A DNA stretch of 64,000 bases. It comes from Bacillota bacterium (GTDB taxonomy: Bacteria; Bacillota; Clostridia; Christensenellales; SZUA-584). Position numbers and translations under genes: made by a program. Of this stretch, positions 7,360 to 16,233 are shown piece after piece (the stretch's first letter is position 1; each line of letters starts with the position of its first letter). Under the pieces are notes generated by a model, which worked only from the letters and a program-made list of their open reading frames with translations, had not been told where the DNA came from and ran no database searches. The DNA lies in the NCBI GenBank assembly GCA_023397655.1, contig JAEWTW010000017.1:1-64000 (forward strand), read 5' to 3'.

Positions 7360-9384
7360 TTAATTAATCGTGGTTTTTTCAAGTCGGCTTTGGAATCTTT
7401 TTATAGATGCTTTTTTAAGATGCTCAAATAATTCCTGATCGTGCATATTTATTTTTGCGGCAATTTCACGCGTTTCGCTGAGCAGGCGCATATCTTTGAT
7501 GAGGTGCGCCATGTAAAGATCGGACACGCCGCTTTGGCGGCTTCCCAGAAACTGTCCCGGCCCGCGCAGGCGCAAATCTTCTTCCGCAATTTTGAATCCG
7601 TCGTTTGTTTTTGACAATAGCTGCAGGCGTTCATTCTCCTGGTCGGGCGACATCAGGAAACACCACGACGCTTTGCTGCCGCGGCCCACGCGCCCGCGCA
7701 GCTGGTGCAGTTGGGCAAGGCCGAAGCGCTCAGCGTTTTCGATGACCATGATCGTGGCTGCCGGTACGTCCACGCCCACTTCGATAACGGTGGTGGACAC
7801 GAGTATCTGTGCTTCATTGTTTTTGAACCGCTCCATCACCGCGTTTTTTTCCTGAGGTTTCATCTTGCCGTGGAGCAGTGCGACATTCCATTTAGAGTAG
7901 TGGCTTTTTATCTCTTCAAATATTTGCTCGGACGAACGGACATCCAGCGATTCGCTCTCTTCCACCAACGGACAAACGACGAAGGCCTGTGCGCCGTTTT
8001 TGAGCTCGCTGTTGATGAAACCGTACATGTCGTTCCTTTTGGATTCAGGCACGCAGAAGGTCTTGACAGGCTGTCGTCCGGGCGGCATCTCGTCAAGTAT
8101 TGAAATGTCCGTTTTGCCGAACAGAATCAGCGCCAGCGTACGCGGTATGGGTGTGGCCGACATGATCAGCGTGTGCGGCGCGCCGCCCTTGGTTTCCAGT
8201 ATCGCGCGCTGACCGACGCCGAACCGGTGCTGCTCGTCCGTGATAACCAGCCCCAAATCGGCGAACTGAACGCTTTCGTACAACACGGCATGCGTGCCAA
8301 ACACGACATGAGTATTGCCCGCGGCAATGTTTTCGCAGATCACGCGCCTTTGGGCGGCCGGCGTGCTTCCAGTCAGCAGTTCAATATTGATTCCCGCTTC
8401 TCCCAGTACCCGCTGCGCGTTTTCGTAATGTTGTCGTGAAAGCACCTCTGTGGGCGCCATCATCACACACTGGCGTCCGCTCTTCACACAGATATGCATG
8501 GCGTAAAATGCAGGTGTGGTTTTACCGCTGCCCACGTCTCCCTGCACCAGTCGGTTCATCGGCTTTGTCTGCTTTAAGTCGTTCTCTATTTCAGCCATCA
8601 CGCGAAGCTGCGCCCCGGTAGGCTGATAGCGCAGCCGCTGCATAAAATCGTCGCGGAGCTGCCCCGAGGCAACGAGCGGCACGGCTCCCTCCTGAGCAAC
8701 TGAGTCTCTGTCTGATAACGCGATGTTGAAAAGCAGCAGTTCCTCGAAAATGAGACGGCGCTTCGCCAGCTCCAGCGATTCCTCATCCGCCGGAAAATGA
8801 ATATGCTCCAAGGCAAAGTTTATTTCACAAAGACCATGCTCACTGCGGAATTCCGCTGTGAAAGAATCGGACAGCTTTCCACCCAGCGCGTCCAACAGTG
8901 ATTTTACCACCATACGCATCACTTTCTGAGAAATGCCTGCGGTGAGCGGATAAACGGGGTTCAGCCCCTCCCGCTGACCACCGTTCTTTTCCATATGCGG
9001 ATTGGTGAACTGCAGCCTGCGCCCCACGCGCTTGACGCTTCCGCTCACATAAACGGTATCGCTCAGCTTGTACATATTTTTAATATAAGGTTGATTAAAA
9101 AAAACAGCCTCAACCCTTCCTGTTTCGTCCGATAACGAAAATGTGGTCAGATTGAGACCGTTCTTGACGCGCCTTAACTTTGGCTCTTCATGTATGATTG
9201 CAGTAATATGACAGACTTCTCCGTCCGCAAGGTCACAGATTTTAGCGCTGCGTCCGGCGGATTCGTAGCCGCGGGGCATATGATATAAAAGATCCGCGAC
9301 TGTTTCGATATTCAGTTTGGCCAGCAGCTTGGCTTTTTTCTCTCCAATTCCTTTAACCTTGCTGACCGGGGTATCAAGGTTCAT
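7360..9384 (-). CDS. recG: ATP-dependent DNA helicase RecG
   Basis: Branch-migration helicase that remodels stalled forks and Holliday junctions. An N-terminal wedge/OB domain (with the helix-hairpin-helix-like KVKGIGEKKAKLLAKLNI) precedes two RecA-like domains: Walker A QGDVGSGKT near residue 280, Walker B-type DEQHRFGVGQR, helicase motif III MSATPIPRTLAL, motif VI QLRGRVGRG, and the RecG-specific FLGSRQSG region near the C-terminus. At 674 residues it is of normal size. ATG overlaps the fakA stop as TGATG; an alternative GTG lies one codon upstream. Confidence 0.97.
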   Translation of the reverse strand: MNLDTPVSKVKGIGEKKAKLLAKLNIETVADLLYHMPRGYESAGRSAKICDLADGEVCHITAIIHEEPKLRRVKNGLNLTTFSLSDETGRVEAVFFNQPYIKNMYKLSDTVYVSGSVKRVGRRLQFTNPHMEKNGGQREGLNPVYPLTAGISQKVMRMVVKSLLDALGGKLSDSFTAEFRSEHGLCEINFALEHIHFPADEESLELAKRRLIFEELLLFNIALSDRDSVAQEGAVPLVASGQLRDDFMQRLRYQPTGAQLRVMAEIENDLKQTKPMNRLVQGDVGSGKTTPAFYAMHICVKSGRQCVMMAPTEVLSRQHYENAQRVLGEAGINIELLTGSTPAAQRRVICENIAAGNTHVVFGTHAVLYESVQFADLGLVITDEQHRFGVGQRAILETKGGAPHTLIMSATPIPRTLALILFGKTDISILDEMPPGRQPVKTFCVPESKRNDMYGFINSELKNGAQAFVVCPLVEESESLDVRSSEQIFEEIKSHYSKWNVALLHGKMKPQEKNAVMERFKNNEAQILVSTTVIEVGVDVPAATIMVIENAERFGLAQLHQLRGRVGRGSKASWCFLMSPDQENERLQLLSKTNDGFKIAEEDLRLRGPGQFLGSRQSGVSDLYMAHLIKDMRLLSETREIAAKINMHDQELFEHLKKASIKRFQSRLEKTTIN

Positions 9385-11006
9385 CACTCAACCGCGAATA
9401 CGAAAGGATAGACGGGCTGGCCGCCGAACTGGAGTTCCACGTCGTAATCGCCGTACTTTTCCCGAACCATATCGGCGACCTGGTTGGCCAGCGTTTCCGT
9501 GACTTCCTCGCCGTAGAATATGGTGATAACGCTGTCATCATCCGTCACCATGCCTTCCAGCAGCTGGTCGCACGTCTGGAATATATCGCCGGTGTGGCAG
9601 ATGATGTCTCCGTCCAGAATACCGATCAGCTCACCCTTTTTAATGATCTGGCCGTTCATCTTGGATTCGCGCACGGCGCTGGTCACCTGACCCGTTTTCA
9701 CGGTGGTGATCGCCTTCTTCATGCGCTCAGTGTTCTCTTCGAAATCGAGATCGGGATTGTATGCCAACACGCCTGTAATGCCCTGCGGGAATGACCGGGA
9801 GGGAATCACATGGACGTTCTTGCTGGAAAACTGTGCGGCCTGCTCCGCTGCCAGTATGATGTTCTTGTTGTTCGGGAACACGAAAACGTTGTCCGCCGGC
9901 GCTTTTTCGATCGCGCGGGATATGGACTCGGCCGACGGGTTCATCGTCTGACCGCCTTCCACGATCTCGTCCACCATGAACTCCTTGAATATGTTGACGA
10001 AGCCTTTGCCCGCAGCAACGGTGACCACCGCCATGTTCTTCTTCTCACGCTCCGGTTCGGACTGTTCCAATTCCGTATGCTGTTCGCGCATGTTGTCGAT
10101 CTTGATACGAGACAGTTCGCCAAAGCGCAGTGCAAATTGAAGCGCCTTGCCCGGCACGTTGGTATGCACATGCGTTTTGATGAGTTGAAGATCCCCCACC
10201 ACCAGCACGCAGTCGCCGATCTTCATCAGCTTTTCGCGGTAACGGTCGATATCGTCCTGTTTGACGGATTCGTGTATGTTCTTGATGAAGAATTCGGTAC
10301 AGTAAGCGAATTCAATATCTTCACCGCCCACGGTGTTTGAGAAATCGACTGCAGGCTCGTCTGTCTCAAACAAAGCGCTGTCGGTAACCGCCTCGCCGTC
10401 CATCGCCATCTTGAAGCCGCGATAGATAACGAGAAGCCCCTTGCCGCCTGCATCCACCACACCGGCTTCCTTGAGCACGGGCAGCATGTCAGGCGTCTTT
10501 TTCAGCGTCTGTCCGCCCTGCTCCAGCACGGCGTCCATCAGCTGATAGATGTTGTCGTCCTGAGCGGCACAGCGCAGCGCCGATTTTGCCATCTCTTTGG
10601 CTACCGTGAGTATCGTCCCCTCTTTGGGCTTCATCACAGCCTTATACGCCGCGTCCACGCCCTCCTGCATCGCTTTCGCGAAGTCAGGCGCACCCGCTGT
10701 ATCCATGCCCGTCAGGCTCTTGGAAAGCCCTCTGAACAGCTGCGACAGTATGACACCCGAGTTGCCGCGAGCGCCTTTGAGCGCCCCCAGCGACAGCGCG
10801 TCAGCCACGCTGCCGATTCTGGAAGTATCCGCCGATTTGACTTCCTTCACGGCAGACATCATCGTCAGCGACATGTTGGTTCCCGTATCGCCGTCCGGCA
10901 CGGGAAATACGTTGAGCGCATTTAAGCCCTTCTTGTTCTTTTCCAAATAAGCGGCTGCGGAAAGTATCATTTCTTTAAGCAGCTCGCCGGTGATCCTTTG
11001 ATGCAT
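9384..11006 (-). CDS. fakA: Fatty acid kinase ATP-binding subunit (DhaL/Dak2-domain protein, YloV family)
   Basis: FakA phosphorylates fatty acids carried by a FakB (DegV-like) partner, letting exogenous fatty acids enter phospholipid synthesis. The N-terminal Dak2/DhaL domain has the metal/ATP loop VPDGDTGTNMS and GARGNSGVILSQLFRG; a middle and C-terminal domain follow (540 residues in total, as in the family). No fakB is in the window. It sits between asp23 and recG, the arrangement seen in many Firmicutes. Start ATG follows AGGAG. Confidence 0.9.
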   Translation of the reverse strand: MHQRITGELLKEMILSAAAYLEKNKKGLNALNVFPVPDGDTGTNMSLTMMSAVKEVKSADTSRIGSVADALSLGALKGARGNSGVILSQLFRGLSKSLTGMDTAGAPDFAKAMQEGVDAAYKAVMKPKEGTILTVAKEMAKSALRCAAQDDNIYQLMDAVLEQGGQTLKKTPDMLPVLKEAGVVDAGGKGLLVIYRGFKMAMDGEAVTDSALFETDEPAVDFSNTVGGEDIEFAYCTEFFIKNIHESVKQDDIDRYREKLMKIGDCVLVVGDLQLIKTHVHTNVPGKALQFALRFGELSRIKIDNMREQHTELEQSEPEREKKNMAVVTVAAGKGFVNIFKEFMVDEIVEGGQTMNPSAESISRAIEKAPADNVFVFPNNKNIILAAEQAAQFSSKNVHVIPSRSFPQGITGVLAYNPDLDFEENTERMKKAITTVKTGQVTSAVRESKMNGQIIKKGELIGILDGDIICHTGDIFQTCDQLLEGMVTDDDSVITIFYGEEVTETLANQVADMVREKYGDYDVELQFGGQPVYPFVFAVE

Positions 11007-11018
11007 CTCCTGATCCCC

Positions 11019-11369
11019 CTAAACCCGGATACCGTTAATTGTGACATTGACCTTGTCAACGTTGAGGCCGGTGATCTTCTCAACTCTGTACTTGACAGTA
11101 TCAATGACATTGGAGGCCACAGCGGAAATGGAGACGCCATATTCGACAATAACAAATAATGCAATATGAACAGCGTCATTCTCAGTGTATATCCTGACGC
11201 CCTTGCTCAAATTCTCGCCTCTCAGCATCTCCACAATACCATCCATGGCCTTTTGTGACGACATTCCGACGATTCCGTAACAATCCATTGTGGCAAGCCC
11301 CGCCAAATTGGAAAGGAATTCATCGGAATATTCTATTTTCCCGTATGAATTTTGCTGAATAACAGCCAT
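11019..11369 (-). CDS. Asp23/Gls24 family protein (YloU-like)
   Basis: A 116-residue Asp23/DUF322 protein of the cell-envelope-associated family; its molecular role is not settled, though in staphylococci Asp23 is membrane-anchored and tied to envelope stress. The family core is seen in NLAGLATMDCYGIVGM and VSISAVASNVIDTVKYRVEK, ending VDKVNVTINGIRV. Start set at ATG of MAVIQQNS because GGGAGG lies nine bases before it; the longer frame would begin with TTG. First gene of asp23-fakA-recG. Confidence 0.9.
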   Translation of the reverse strand: MAVIQQNSYGKIEYSDEFLSNLAGLATMDCYGIVGMSSQKAMDGIVEMLRGENLSKGVRIYTENDAVHIALFVIVEYGVSISAVASNVIDTVKYRVEKITGLNVDKVNVTINGIRV

Positions 11370-11425
11370 TAAATAGCCTCCCAAGGATAAAAAATACCGT
11401 CACGTATGCAAACTCCGGCGAATAC

Positions 11426-11454
11426 AATCTATCGCGTTTTGTTTCTTGCGTCAA
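11426..11454 (-). promoter_or_regulatory. sigma-A promoter of asp23-fakA-recG
   Basis: Minus strand TTGACG (11449-11454), 17-base spacer, TAGATT (11426-11431), about 57 bases before the asp23 start. It is divergent from the rpmB promoter and the two lie about 40 bases apart. Confidence 0.7.
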
Positions 11455-11494
11455 GCGTTTTAAATATTTGCAACGAAAATTTAAAGATTTAATC

Positions 11495-11523
11495 TTGCCA
11501 AATCTGGCCTTCGATGATAGAAT
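11495..11523 (+). promoter_or_regulatory. sigma-A promoter of rpmB
   Basis: Plus strand TTGCCA (11495-11500), 17-base spacer, TAGAAT (11518-11523), some 42 bases upstream of the rpmB GTG start. Confidence 0.7.
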
Positions 11524-11565
11524 ATCACACGTGCGATTTTGCGTCAAGGAGAGAGGTGTAGACAG

Positions 11566-11754
11566 GTGGCAAAGTACTGCGAGATATGCAAGAAGGGCAT
11601 CATGTCCGGCAACACGGTCAGCCATTCAAACAGAAAATCCAGAAGAACATGGGCTCCCAATGTTCAGCGAGTAAGCGCTGTCGTTGAAGGCTCTCCCAAA
11701 AGGGTTTATGTTTGTACCCGGTGCTTAAGATCCGGCAAGGTTACCCGCGGTTAG
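11566..11754 (+). CDS. rpmB: 50S ribosomal protein L28
   Basis: A 62-residue large-subunit protein. The N-terminus AKYCEICKKGIMSGNTVSHS has the Cys pair of the zinc-binding (C+) type, and a second pair is in VYVCTRCLRSGKV. I choose the GTG start just before AKYC because GAGAGG precedes it and the family begins there; an upstream ATG would add nine foreign residues. It is monocistronic, transcribed opposite to its neighbours, as in B. subtilis where rpmB also lies between spoVM and yloU. Confidence 0.97.
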   Translation: MAKYCEICKKGIMSGNTVSHSNRKSRRTWAPNVQRVSAVVEGSPKRVYVCTRCLRSGKVTRG

Positions 11755-11776
11755 GCATATATTTTGGACCAGAACG

Positions 11777-11804
11777 GGTCGTCCCGACACAGGGCGGCCT
11801 TTTT
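11777..11804 (+). terminator. Rho-independent terminator of rpmB
   Basis: GGTCGTCC pairs (with two G-U pairs) to GGGCGGCC, loop CGACACA, followed by TTTTT, 22 bases after the rpmB stop. Confidence 0.85.
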
Positions 11805-11810
11805 GCTTTC

Positions 11811-11847
11811 AAAAAGTTGTTGCCCGGAAGAAGCATCCCCCCGGGCA
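11811..11847 (-). terminator. Probable terminator of the spoVM transcript
   Basis: On the minus strand TGCCCGG pairs with CCGGGCA around a 13-base loop, followed by ACAAC and five T. The T-run is offset by five bases, so termination may be partial. It lies about 57 bases behind spoVM and ends a long co-directional array. Confidence 0.5.
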
Positions 11848-11904
11848 GCGTATGTATGAACCTATTCACCCCATCGGCGCTGAACTTTCCGTGGGCCCCG
11901 CAAA

Positions 11905-11970
11905 TCAGGTAAATAGTTTCTTTAGTAATCCGCGAAGCAGCCGCGGCGCTCTGATACAGTAGATTCTCAA
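11905..11970 (-). CDS. spoVM: Stage V sporulation protein M (SpoVM), 21 residues
   Basis: SpoVM is an amphipathic peptide that marks the convex forespore membrane and recruits SpoIVA for coat assembly. The reading frame from TTG encodes MRIYCIRAPRLLRGLLKKLFT. It shares with B. subtilis SpoVM (26 residues) the pattern Met-basic-x-Tyr-x-Ile-basic-x-Pro, including proline at position 9, which is important for curvature sensing, followed by an amphipathic basic helix. GGAGG lies eight bases before the TTG. The position, between thiN and a divergent rpmB, is exactly that of spoVM in B. subtilis. It is five residues shorter than the Bacillus protein. The identification rests on motif plus synteny. 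Confidence 0.82.
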   Translation of the reverse strand: MRIYCIRAPRLLRGLLKKLFT

Positions 11971-11996
11971 AATTCCCACCTCCATTTTTTATCCGT

Positions 11997-12158
11997 TCAG
12001 ATTTTCCTGGACAGCACAAAAATGCCCACAAAAATCAGAATTGCTCCCAGAAATGCGAGCCACATCCAGTACGGCAAAAAGCAGATCAGGAGAATGACGC
12101 CAAGCGCGATCAATATGACGGACAATATCCTCCGCATGATACAGTTACCGCAGAACAA
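11997..12158 (-). CDS. Small two-helix membrane protein, unknown
   Basis: Not recognised as a named family. From a TTG start with GGAGGTGAT seven bases upstream it gives 53 residues; a later in-frame ATG (MRRILSV) would give 46. After a short basic stretch come two hydrophobic segments, about LSVILIALGVILLICFL and WLAFLGAILIFVGIFVL, separated by the turn PYWM, and a basic end SRKI. The N-terminus MFCGNCIM has a Cys-x2-Cys. It lies between thiN and spoVM, the latter starting 26 bases later, so a sporulation link is possible but only inferred. Confidence 0.6.
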   Translation of the reverse strand: MFCGNCIMRRILSVILIALGVILLICFLPYWMWLAFLGAILIFVGIFVLSRKI

Positions 12159-12227
12159 AATATCACCTCCGAATAAGAAGCCCTGGATACACCTTCTTTG
12201 TATCATACGATTTGAATAAGGGAAGTG

Positions 12228-12866
12228 TTACGGTTTGCCGGATATCTTGATGACCAGCGCATACCCGCCTTCTATATTGAGCGTGGCCGGGCTGCTTAAT
12301 ATGATGTTGCTGATGCCGCGAGCCGCGTCGCTGCGCAGCACCAGCTTCTCCAGCGGGTACATCAGATTTGTCGCAGTAACTGTGATATCGCCAGTCAGCG
12401 GCAGTATTGAAACCGTCTGACCGGGATCGCCGATGATCTCATAGAACCCCTGAGCTGCTGTGATTTCGTGCAGTTCGTCGATAATACGGCAATGCACGCC
12501 AGCTCTGTCCGCCTTGATCAGCATGCCAAGGTTGCCCAGAGCATGGTCCAGCCGAAGCCCCAGCGCGCCCAGCAGCACGATATCATCCGCACCCGACTCC
12601 AAAGCCAGTACCATTGCCGCTTCGGTATCCGTCTCATTTTTGTGAACCGATAGGCGTACCAACTTGGCACCTGTGGATTCTAAATGCTTAAGACTGTGGG
12701 TGTCTGCCGAATCAAAATCGCCGATCAGTACGTCGGGAGCCACTGAATACTTCGCCAGCGTATCGGCAGCGCCATCCACACAGATGATCAGCCCGGCATC
12801 CTGCGCATGCGCCGCAAGCAACTCTCGTCCGGGCGGCGCACCGGCTGTAACGATCAGACATTTCAT
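12228..12866 (-). CDS. thiN: Thiamine pyrophosphokinase
   Basis: Transfers pyrophosphate from ATP to thiamine to make TPP. The conserved ICVDGAADTLAKY, LIGDFDSAD and HKNETDTEAAM segments, and GALGLRLDHALGNL, match the ThiN family; 212 residues is the usual length. The start overlaps the rpe stop (ATGA). In B. subtilis thiN occupies the same place behind rpe. No TPP riboswitch is seen, in line with a salvage role. Confidence 0.95.
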   Translation of the reverse strand: MKCLIVTAGAPPGRELLAAHAQDAGLIICVDGAADTLAKYSVAPDVLIGDFDSADTHSLKHLESTGAKLVRLSVHKNETDTEAAMVLALESGADDIVLLGALGLRLDHALGNLGMLIKADRAGVHCRIIDELHEITAAQGFYEIIGDPGQTVSILPLTGDITVTATNLMYPLEKLVLRSDAARGISNIILSSPATLNIEGGYALVIKISGKP

Positions 12867-13513
12867 TTAGGGTCTTTTAGCATGCGCACGACATCAGACG
12901 GATTCGGCGCATTGAACACCGCGTTGCCGGCCACGATGACATTGACCCCGGCCTGCGTGATTTCCTTAACATTTTGGAGACCGATACCGCCGTCCATCTC
13001 AATGTCCACACTGAGGCCTCTCTCGTCGATCATCCTTTTGAGCGCTCTGGCCTTGTCGAGAGAATACGGGATGAAGCTCTGCCCGCCGAAACCCGGATTG
13101 ACAGACATCAGCAGCACCATATCCAGCTGATCCAATACGTATTCCAACACGCCGAGCGGCGTATGCGGGTTCAGCGCAACGCCGCATTTTTTCCCCATGG
13201 ATCGTATCAGCTGCAGCGTTCTGTCCAGATGCACCGACGCCTCCGCATGAACCGTGATAATATCAGCTCCGGCATTCGCAAAGTCTGCGACATAACGTTC
13301 CGGAGACTGCACCATCAGGTGAACATCCAAGGTGAGGCCGGTGATCTTTCGCATATCTCGTATCATGTATGCGCCGAATGTTATATTGGGCACATAAGTG
13401 CCGTCCATCACGTCGCAGTGGATATAATCGGCACCGGCGGATTCCAGCAGCTTGACAGCTTCATACATACGGGTAAAATCGGCCGACAGCACAGAGGGAG
13501 CCACTTTAATCAT
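12863..13513 (-). CDS. rpe: Ribulose-phosphate 3-epimerase
   Basis: Interconverts ribulose-5-phosphate and xylulose-5-phosphate in the pentose phosphate pathway. Metal-binding TIM-barrel motifs are IHCDVMDGTYVPN, the LDVHLMV strand, SVNPGFGGQSF and EMDGGIG. At 216 residues it is normal. Overlaps rsgA by eight bases and thiN by four. Confidence 0.97.
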   Translation of the reverse strand: MIKVAPSVLSADFTRMYEAVKLLESAGADYIHCDVMDGTYVPNITFGAYMIRDMRKITGLTLDVHLMVQSPERYVADFANAGADIITVHAEASVHLDRTLQLIRSMGKKCGVALNPHTPLGVLEYVLDQLDMVLLMSVNPGFGGQSFIPYSLDKARALKRMIDERGLSVDIEMDGGIGLQNVKEITQAGVNVIVAGNAVFNAPNPSDVVRMLKDPK

Positions 13514-14390
13514 ACTTTTTCTCCTTTGCTTCCTGTAATTCTTTCAATATTGTCAGGTACCGCTGATAGCGGCCCTTGCTGACCAAACCCTCGGCGACTG
13601 CATCCTTCACACTGCACTGCGGTTCCTTATCGTGCAAACATCCGACAAACCGGCACTGATGGGCATAAACGTTCAAATCGTCATACATGGCGCATAGTTC
13701 GCTCGGCTGTATATCCTCCGCTTCAAGGAACGAAAAACCCGGAGTGTCCACCACCGTACCTGAAAACCCCTGCAGAACCATCAACTCGGCATGGCGCGTG
13801 GTGTGCCGCCCCCTGTCCACCTTTCTCGACAGCCCCCCGGTCTCAAGCGACAAGCCGGTAAACAGAGCGTTCAACAAAGATGACTTCCCCGTCGCTGACT
13901 GTCCGGCAAAGCATGTGCACCAGCCGGCGAGGTTTTCCTTTAGTGCGTCCAGCCCCTCCCCTGTTGCCGCCGACACGCACAAAGATGTGCAAACATTTCT
14001 GTATTCCGAGAAAAGGTCTTCAACAGCGCCGGAATCCGCTGCGTCACATTTGTTGATGACGAGCAATGGCCTTATGCCTGATCTTTTCGCATAGATGATC
14101 AGTTTGTCGCACAGAAGCTTGTCAACTGCGGGCTTATATACCGAAACGACAATTGCGACCATATCAACGTTGGAAACCCTTGGGCGTTTCAGCTCGTTTT
14201 TCCGGGGAAGAATCTCCTCAATAAAACCGGCACTGCCTTCCGTAATCGAAAAGCTGACAAAGTCCCCGGGGAGCGGCGTCATACCGTCGATACGAAAACG
14301 CCCGCGCGCTTTGCACTCATGGATCTTTTCTTCGTCGTCCAGCACATAATAAAAACCGCCGACGCCTTTTAATATACGGCCTGTCAACAC
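13506..14390 (-). CDS. rsgA: Ribosome small-subunit-dependent GTPase RsgA
   Basis: Circularly permuted GTPase that helps late 30S maturation. Order seen: N-terminal OB domain, G4 motif VINKCDAAD, then G1 loop GQSATGKSSLLNAL, G3 VDTPGF, and a C-terminal zinc knuckle CRFVGCLHDKEPQC. At 294 residues it is of family size. GTG start with GAGGA just upstream, seven bases after prkC stops. Neighbours prkC/stp and rpe/thiN match B. subtilis order. Confidence 0.96.
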   Translation of the reverse strand: MLTGRILKGVGGFYYVLDDEEKIHECKARGRFRIDGMTPLPGDFVSFSITEGSAGFIEEILPRKNELKRPRVSNVDMVAIVVSVYKPAVDKLLCDKLIIYAKRSGIRPLLVINKCDAADSGAVEDLFSEYRNVCTSLCVSAATGEGLDALKENLAGWCTCFAGQSATGKSSLLNALFTGLSLETGGLSRKVDRGRHTTRHAELMVLQGFSGTVVDTPGFSFLEAEDIQPSELCAMYDDLNVYAHQCRFVGCLHDKEPQCSVKDAVAEGLVSKGRYQRYLTILKELQEAKEKKYD

Positions 14391-14397
14391 AATTTCC

Positions 14398-16233
14398 TCA
14401 TTTGACCTCTATCGTACTGCTCAAAACTTCAGCATTGTTCAGCAGCACCCTGACAATTTTCTGACCCCCGGTCAGGCATTCTATATCCATGTCAAGAGGA
14501 AGCACACCGACATCCGGCTGCATTTCCTGCACAAAGCTGACTTTGCGCCCGTCCAGAGTGTCCTCGACAACGATGCGGATTATTGACTCCTTTTCTGTGA
14601 CGTCAATAAAAGCTGTAAAACGACCTGTATACTGTTTTTCCATATAGGCGCTGATCCATAGCGTCACTTCATTGGCAAAAGGAATTTGTATGCCCTGTTC
14701 AGGGCTTTGCGATGTCACAGTCCCTTCCGGTAAATCGCTCTCCTGCTCGTAGACATAGCAGTTCTTAAACCCCGTATCGTAAAGCAGCGGTATGGCTTGA
14801 TTGAGCATCGCCCCCACCATCTGAGGAATCGCACCGCTGGGAGTGCTCTCCCCAGAAACGATCAGGCTGACGGGATCTCCTTCCGCTACAATGCTGTCCA
14901 CATCCGGTGACTGTGCAATTACGTGGCCGGCTTCAATATCCGATACCGTCTCATAGGATATATTGTCGATCACAAGTCCCATCTGTTCAATAAGAGCGGC
15001 CGCATCTTCCAGACTCAAGTCGTAAACGTCAGGCATCAGCATATCCGAAGCGCCGCTGGAAATCTTCAGCGTAATGGTATCACCTTTGACGGCCTGGCTG
15101 CCGGCAGGCGGTGTTTGAGAGATAACCACGCCCATCGGTATGGTTCCATTGGGTTCAAAGGTGGTGACAACCTGCAGGCCTAAGCCCAATATTTCCTCGG
15201 AGGCCGCATCCAGTTCCTTACCCGCCGTATCCGGCACCGACAGTGTTTCCGTCGCTGCTTTGTGTATCGCCTCGGCACTGAACAGCGCGGCCAGCGCAAC
15301 TCCGGCGATCAGCACCGCCAGCACACAAATCTTCCATATTTTAAATTTGCGGGTCAGTTGTTTCAGATTGTCCGTTATTGCAGTATGCTGATAGGGAAGA
15401 TCGATGAAATCACCGCTGGAGTCGACCAGCGCTCTTACCAGGTCGTCACGGAAAGCGTCCATGGAGCGGTATCTGTCCCGCTTGTTTTTACTTGTTGCTT
15501 TGAGTATGATCTTATTGACCGACTCGGAAAGAGCCGGGTTCTTGTGCGCCGGAGCCGTTATCTGTTCATTGATGTGCTTCAATGCCACCGATACGGTCTT
15601 GTCACCGGTATATGGCAGCTCTCCGGTCGTCATTTCGTAAAGCATGATACCAAGAGAGTATATGTCGGTCCGCGCATCCACATTTTCTCCCCGCGCCTGT
15701 TCCGGTGAAATATAGTAGACGGACCCGATGACCTGGGATTCGGCTTCATGACGGGCTGACAGGCTTTTGGCGATACCAAAATCGGTGACCATGGCCTTGT
15801 TGTCCGCATCAATCAATATGTTCTGTGGTTTGATATCACGGTGAATGATACCCCGCTTATGAGCGGAAGACAGTGCGGAACAAACCTGTATGGCATATTG
15901 TATAGCTTCTTTTTCCTCAACGATTTGTGAGATATCAATGAGCGATTTGAGTGTTCGTCCTTCAACGAACTCCATCACCATATAGTAAACGCCGTCGTCG
16001 CAGCCGATGTCGGTCACGCGTACGATATTGTCATGCTCCAGCGAAAATGCGGCCGACGCTTCCTTCTTGAATCGGTTTACGTATTCTTCATTTTCTGAAA
16101 ACTTCTCTTTTAATACCTTGACTGCAACAAATTTGCCCATCTTCCTGCAAAGCGCTTTATAGATATAAGCCATGCCGCCCGAATCTATATTTTCAGTGAT
16201 TGTATATCTGCCCCCGAGTGTGCGTCCTATCAT
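14398..16233 (-). CDS. prkC: PASTA-domain Ser/Thr protein kinase PrkC
   Basis: Membrane Hanks-type kinase that senses muropeptides and, in Bacillus, triggers spore germination. Cytoplasmic kinase domain (residues about 8-270): Lys39 in VAVKVL, catalytic HRDIKPQN (Asp133), DFG at 151-153, GSVYYISPEQARG activation segment. A transmembrane helix is at about 304-324. Outside follow three PASTA repeats (about 338-398, 402-465, 470-530) and an unassigned C-terminal domain of about 75 residues. Starts inside the stop of the phosphatase stp (ATGA), so kinase and phosphatase are co-translated. Confidence 0.96.
   Translation of the reverse strand: MIGRTLGGRYTITENIDSGGMAYIYKALCRKMGKFVAVKVLKEKFSENEEYVNRFKKEASAAFSLEHDNIVRVTDIGCDDGVYYMVMEFVEGRTLKSLIDISQIVEEKEAIQYAIQVCSALSSAHKRGIIHRDIKPQNILIDADNKAMVTDFGIAKSLSARHEAESQVIGSVYYISPEQARGENVDARTDIYSLGIMLYEMTTGELPYTGDKTVSVALKHINEQITAPAHKNPALSESVNKIILKATSKNKRDRYRSMDAFRDDLVRALVDSSGDFIDLPYQHTAITDNLKQLTRKFKIWKICVLAVLIAGVALAALFSAEAIHKAATETLSVPDTAGKELDAASEEILGLGLQVVTTFEPNGTIPMGVVISQTPPAGSQAVKGDTITLKISSGASDMLMPDVYDLSLEDAAALIEQMGLVIDNISYETVSDIEAGHVIAQSPDVDSIVAEGDPVSLIVSGESTPSGAIPQMVGAMLNQAIPLLYDTGFKNCYVYEQESDLPEGTVTSQSPEQGIQIPFANEVTLWISAYMEKQYTGRFTAFIDVTEKESIIRIVVEDTLDGRKVSFVQEMQPDVGVLPLDMDIECLTGGQKIVRVLLNNAEVLSSTIEVK

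Noticed and set aside
12159..12227. A sigma-E-type promoter before the small membrane gene and spoVM
   Set aside because: A GATACAA-like sequence is present, but no -35 element occurs at the right distance.
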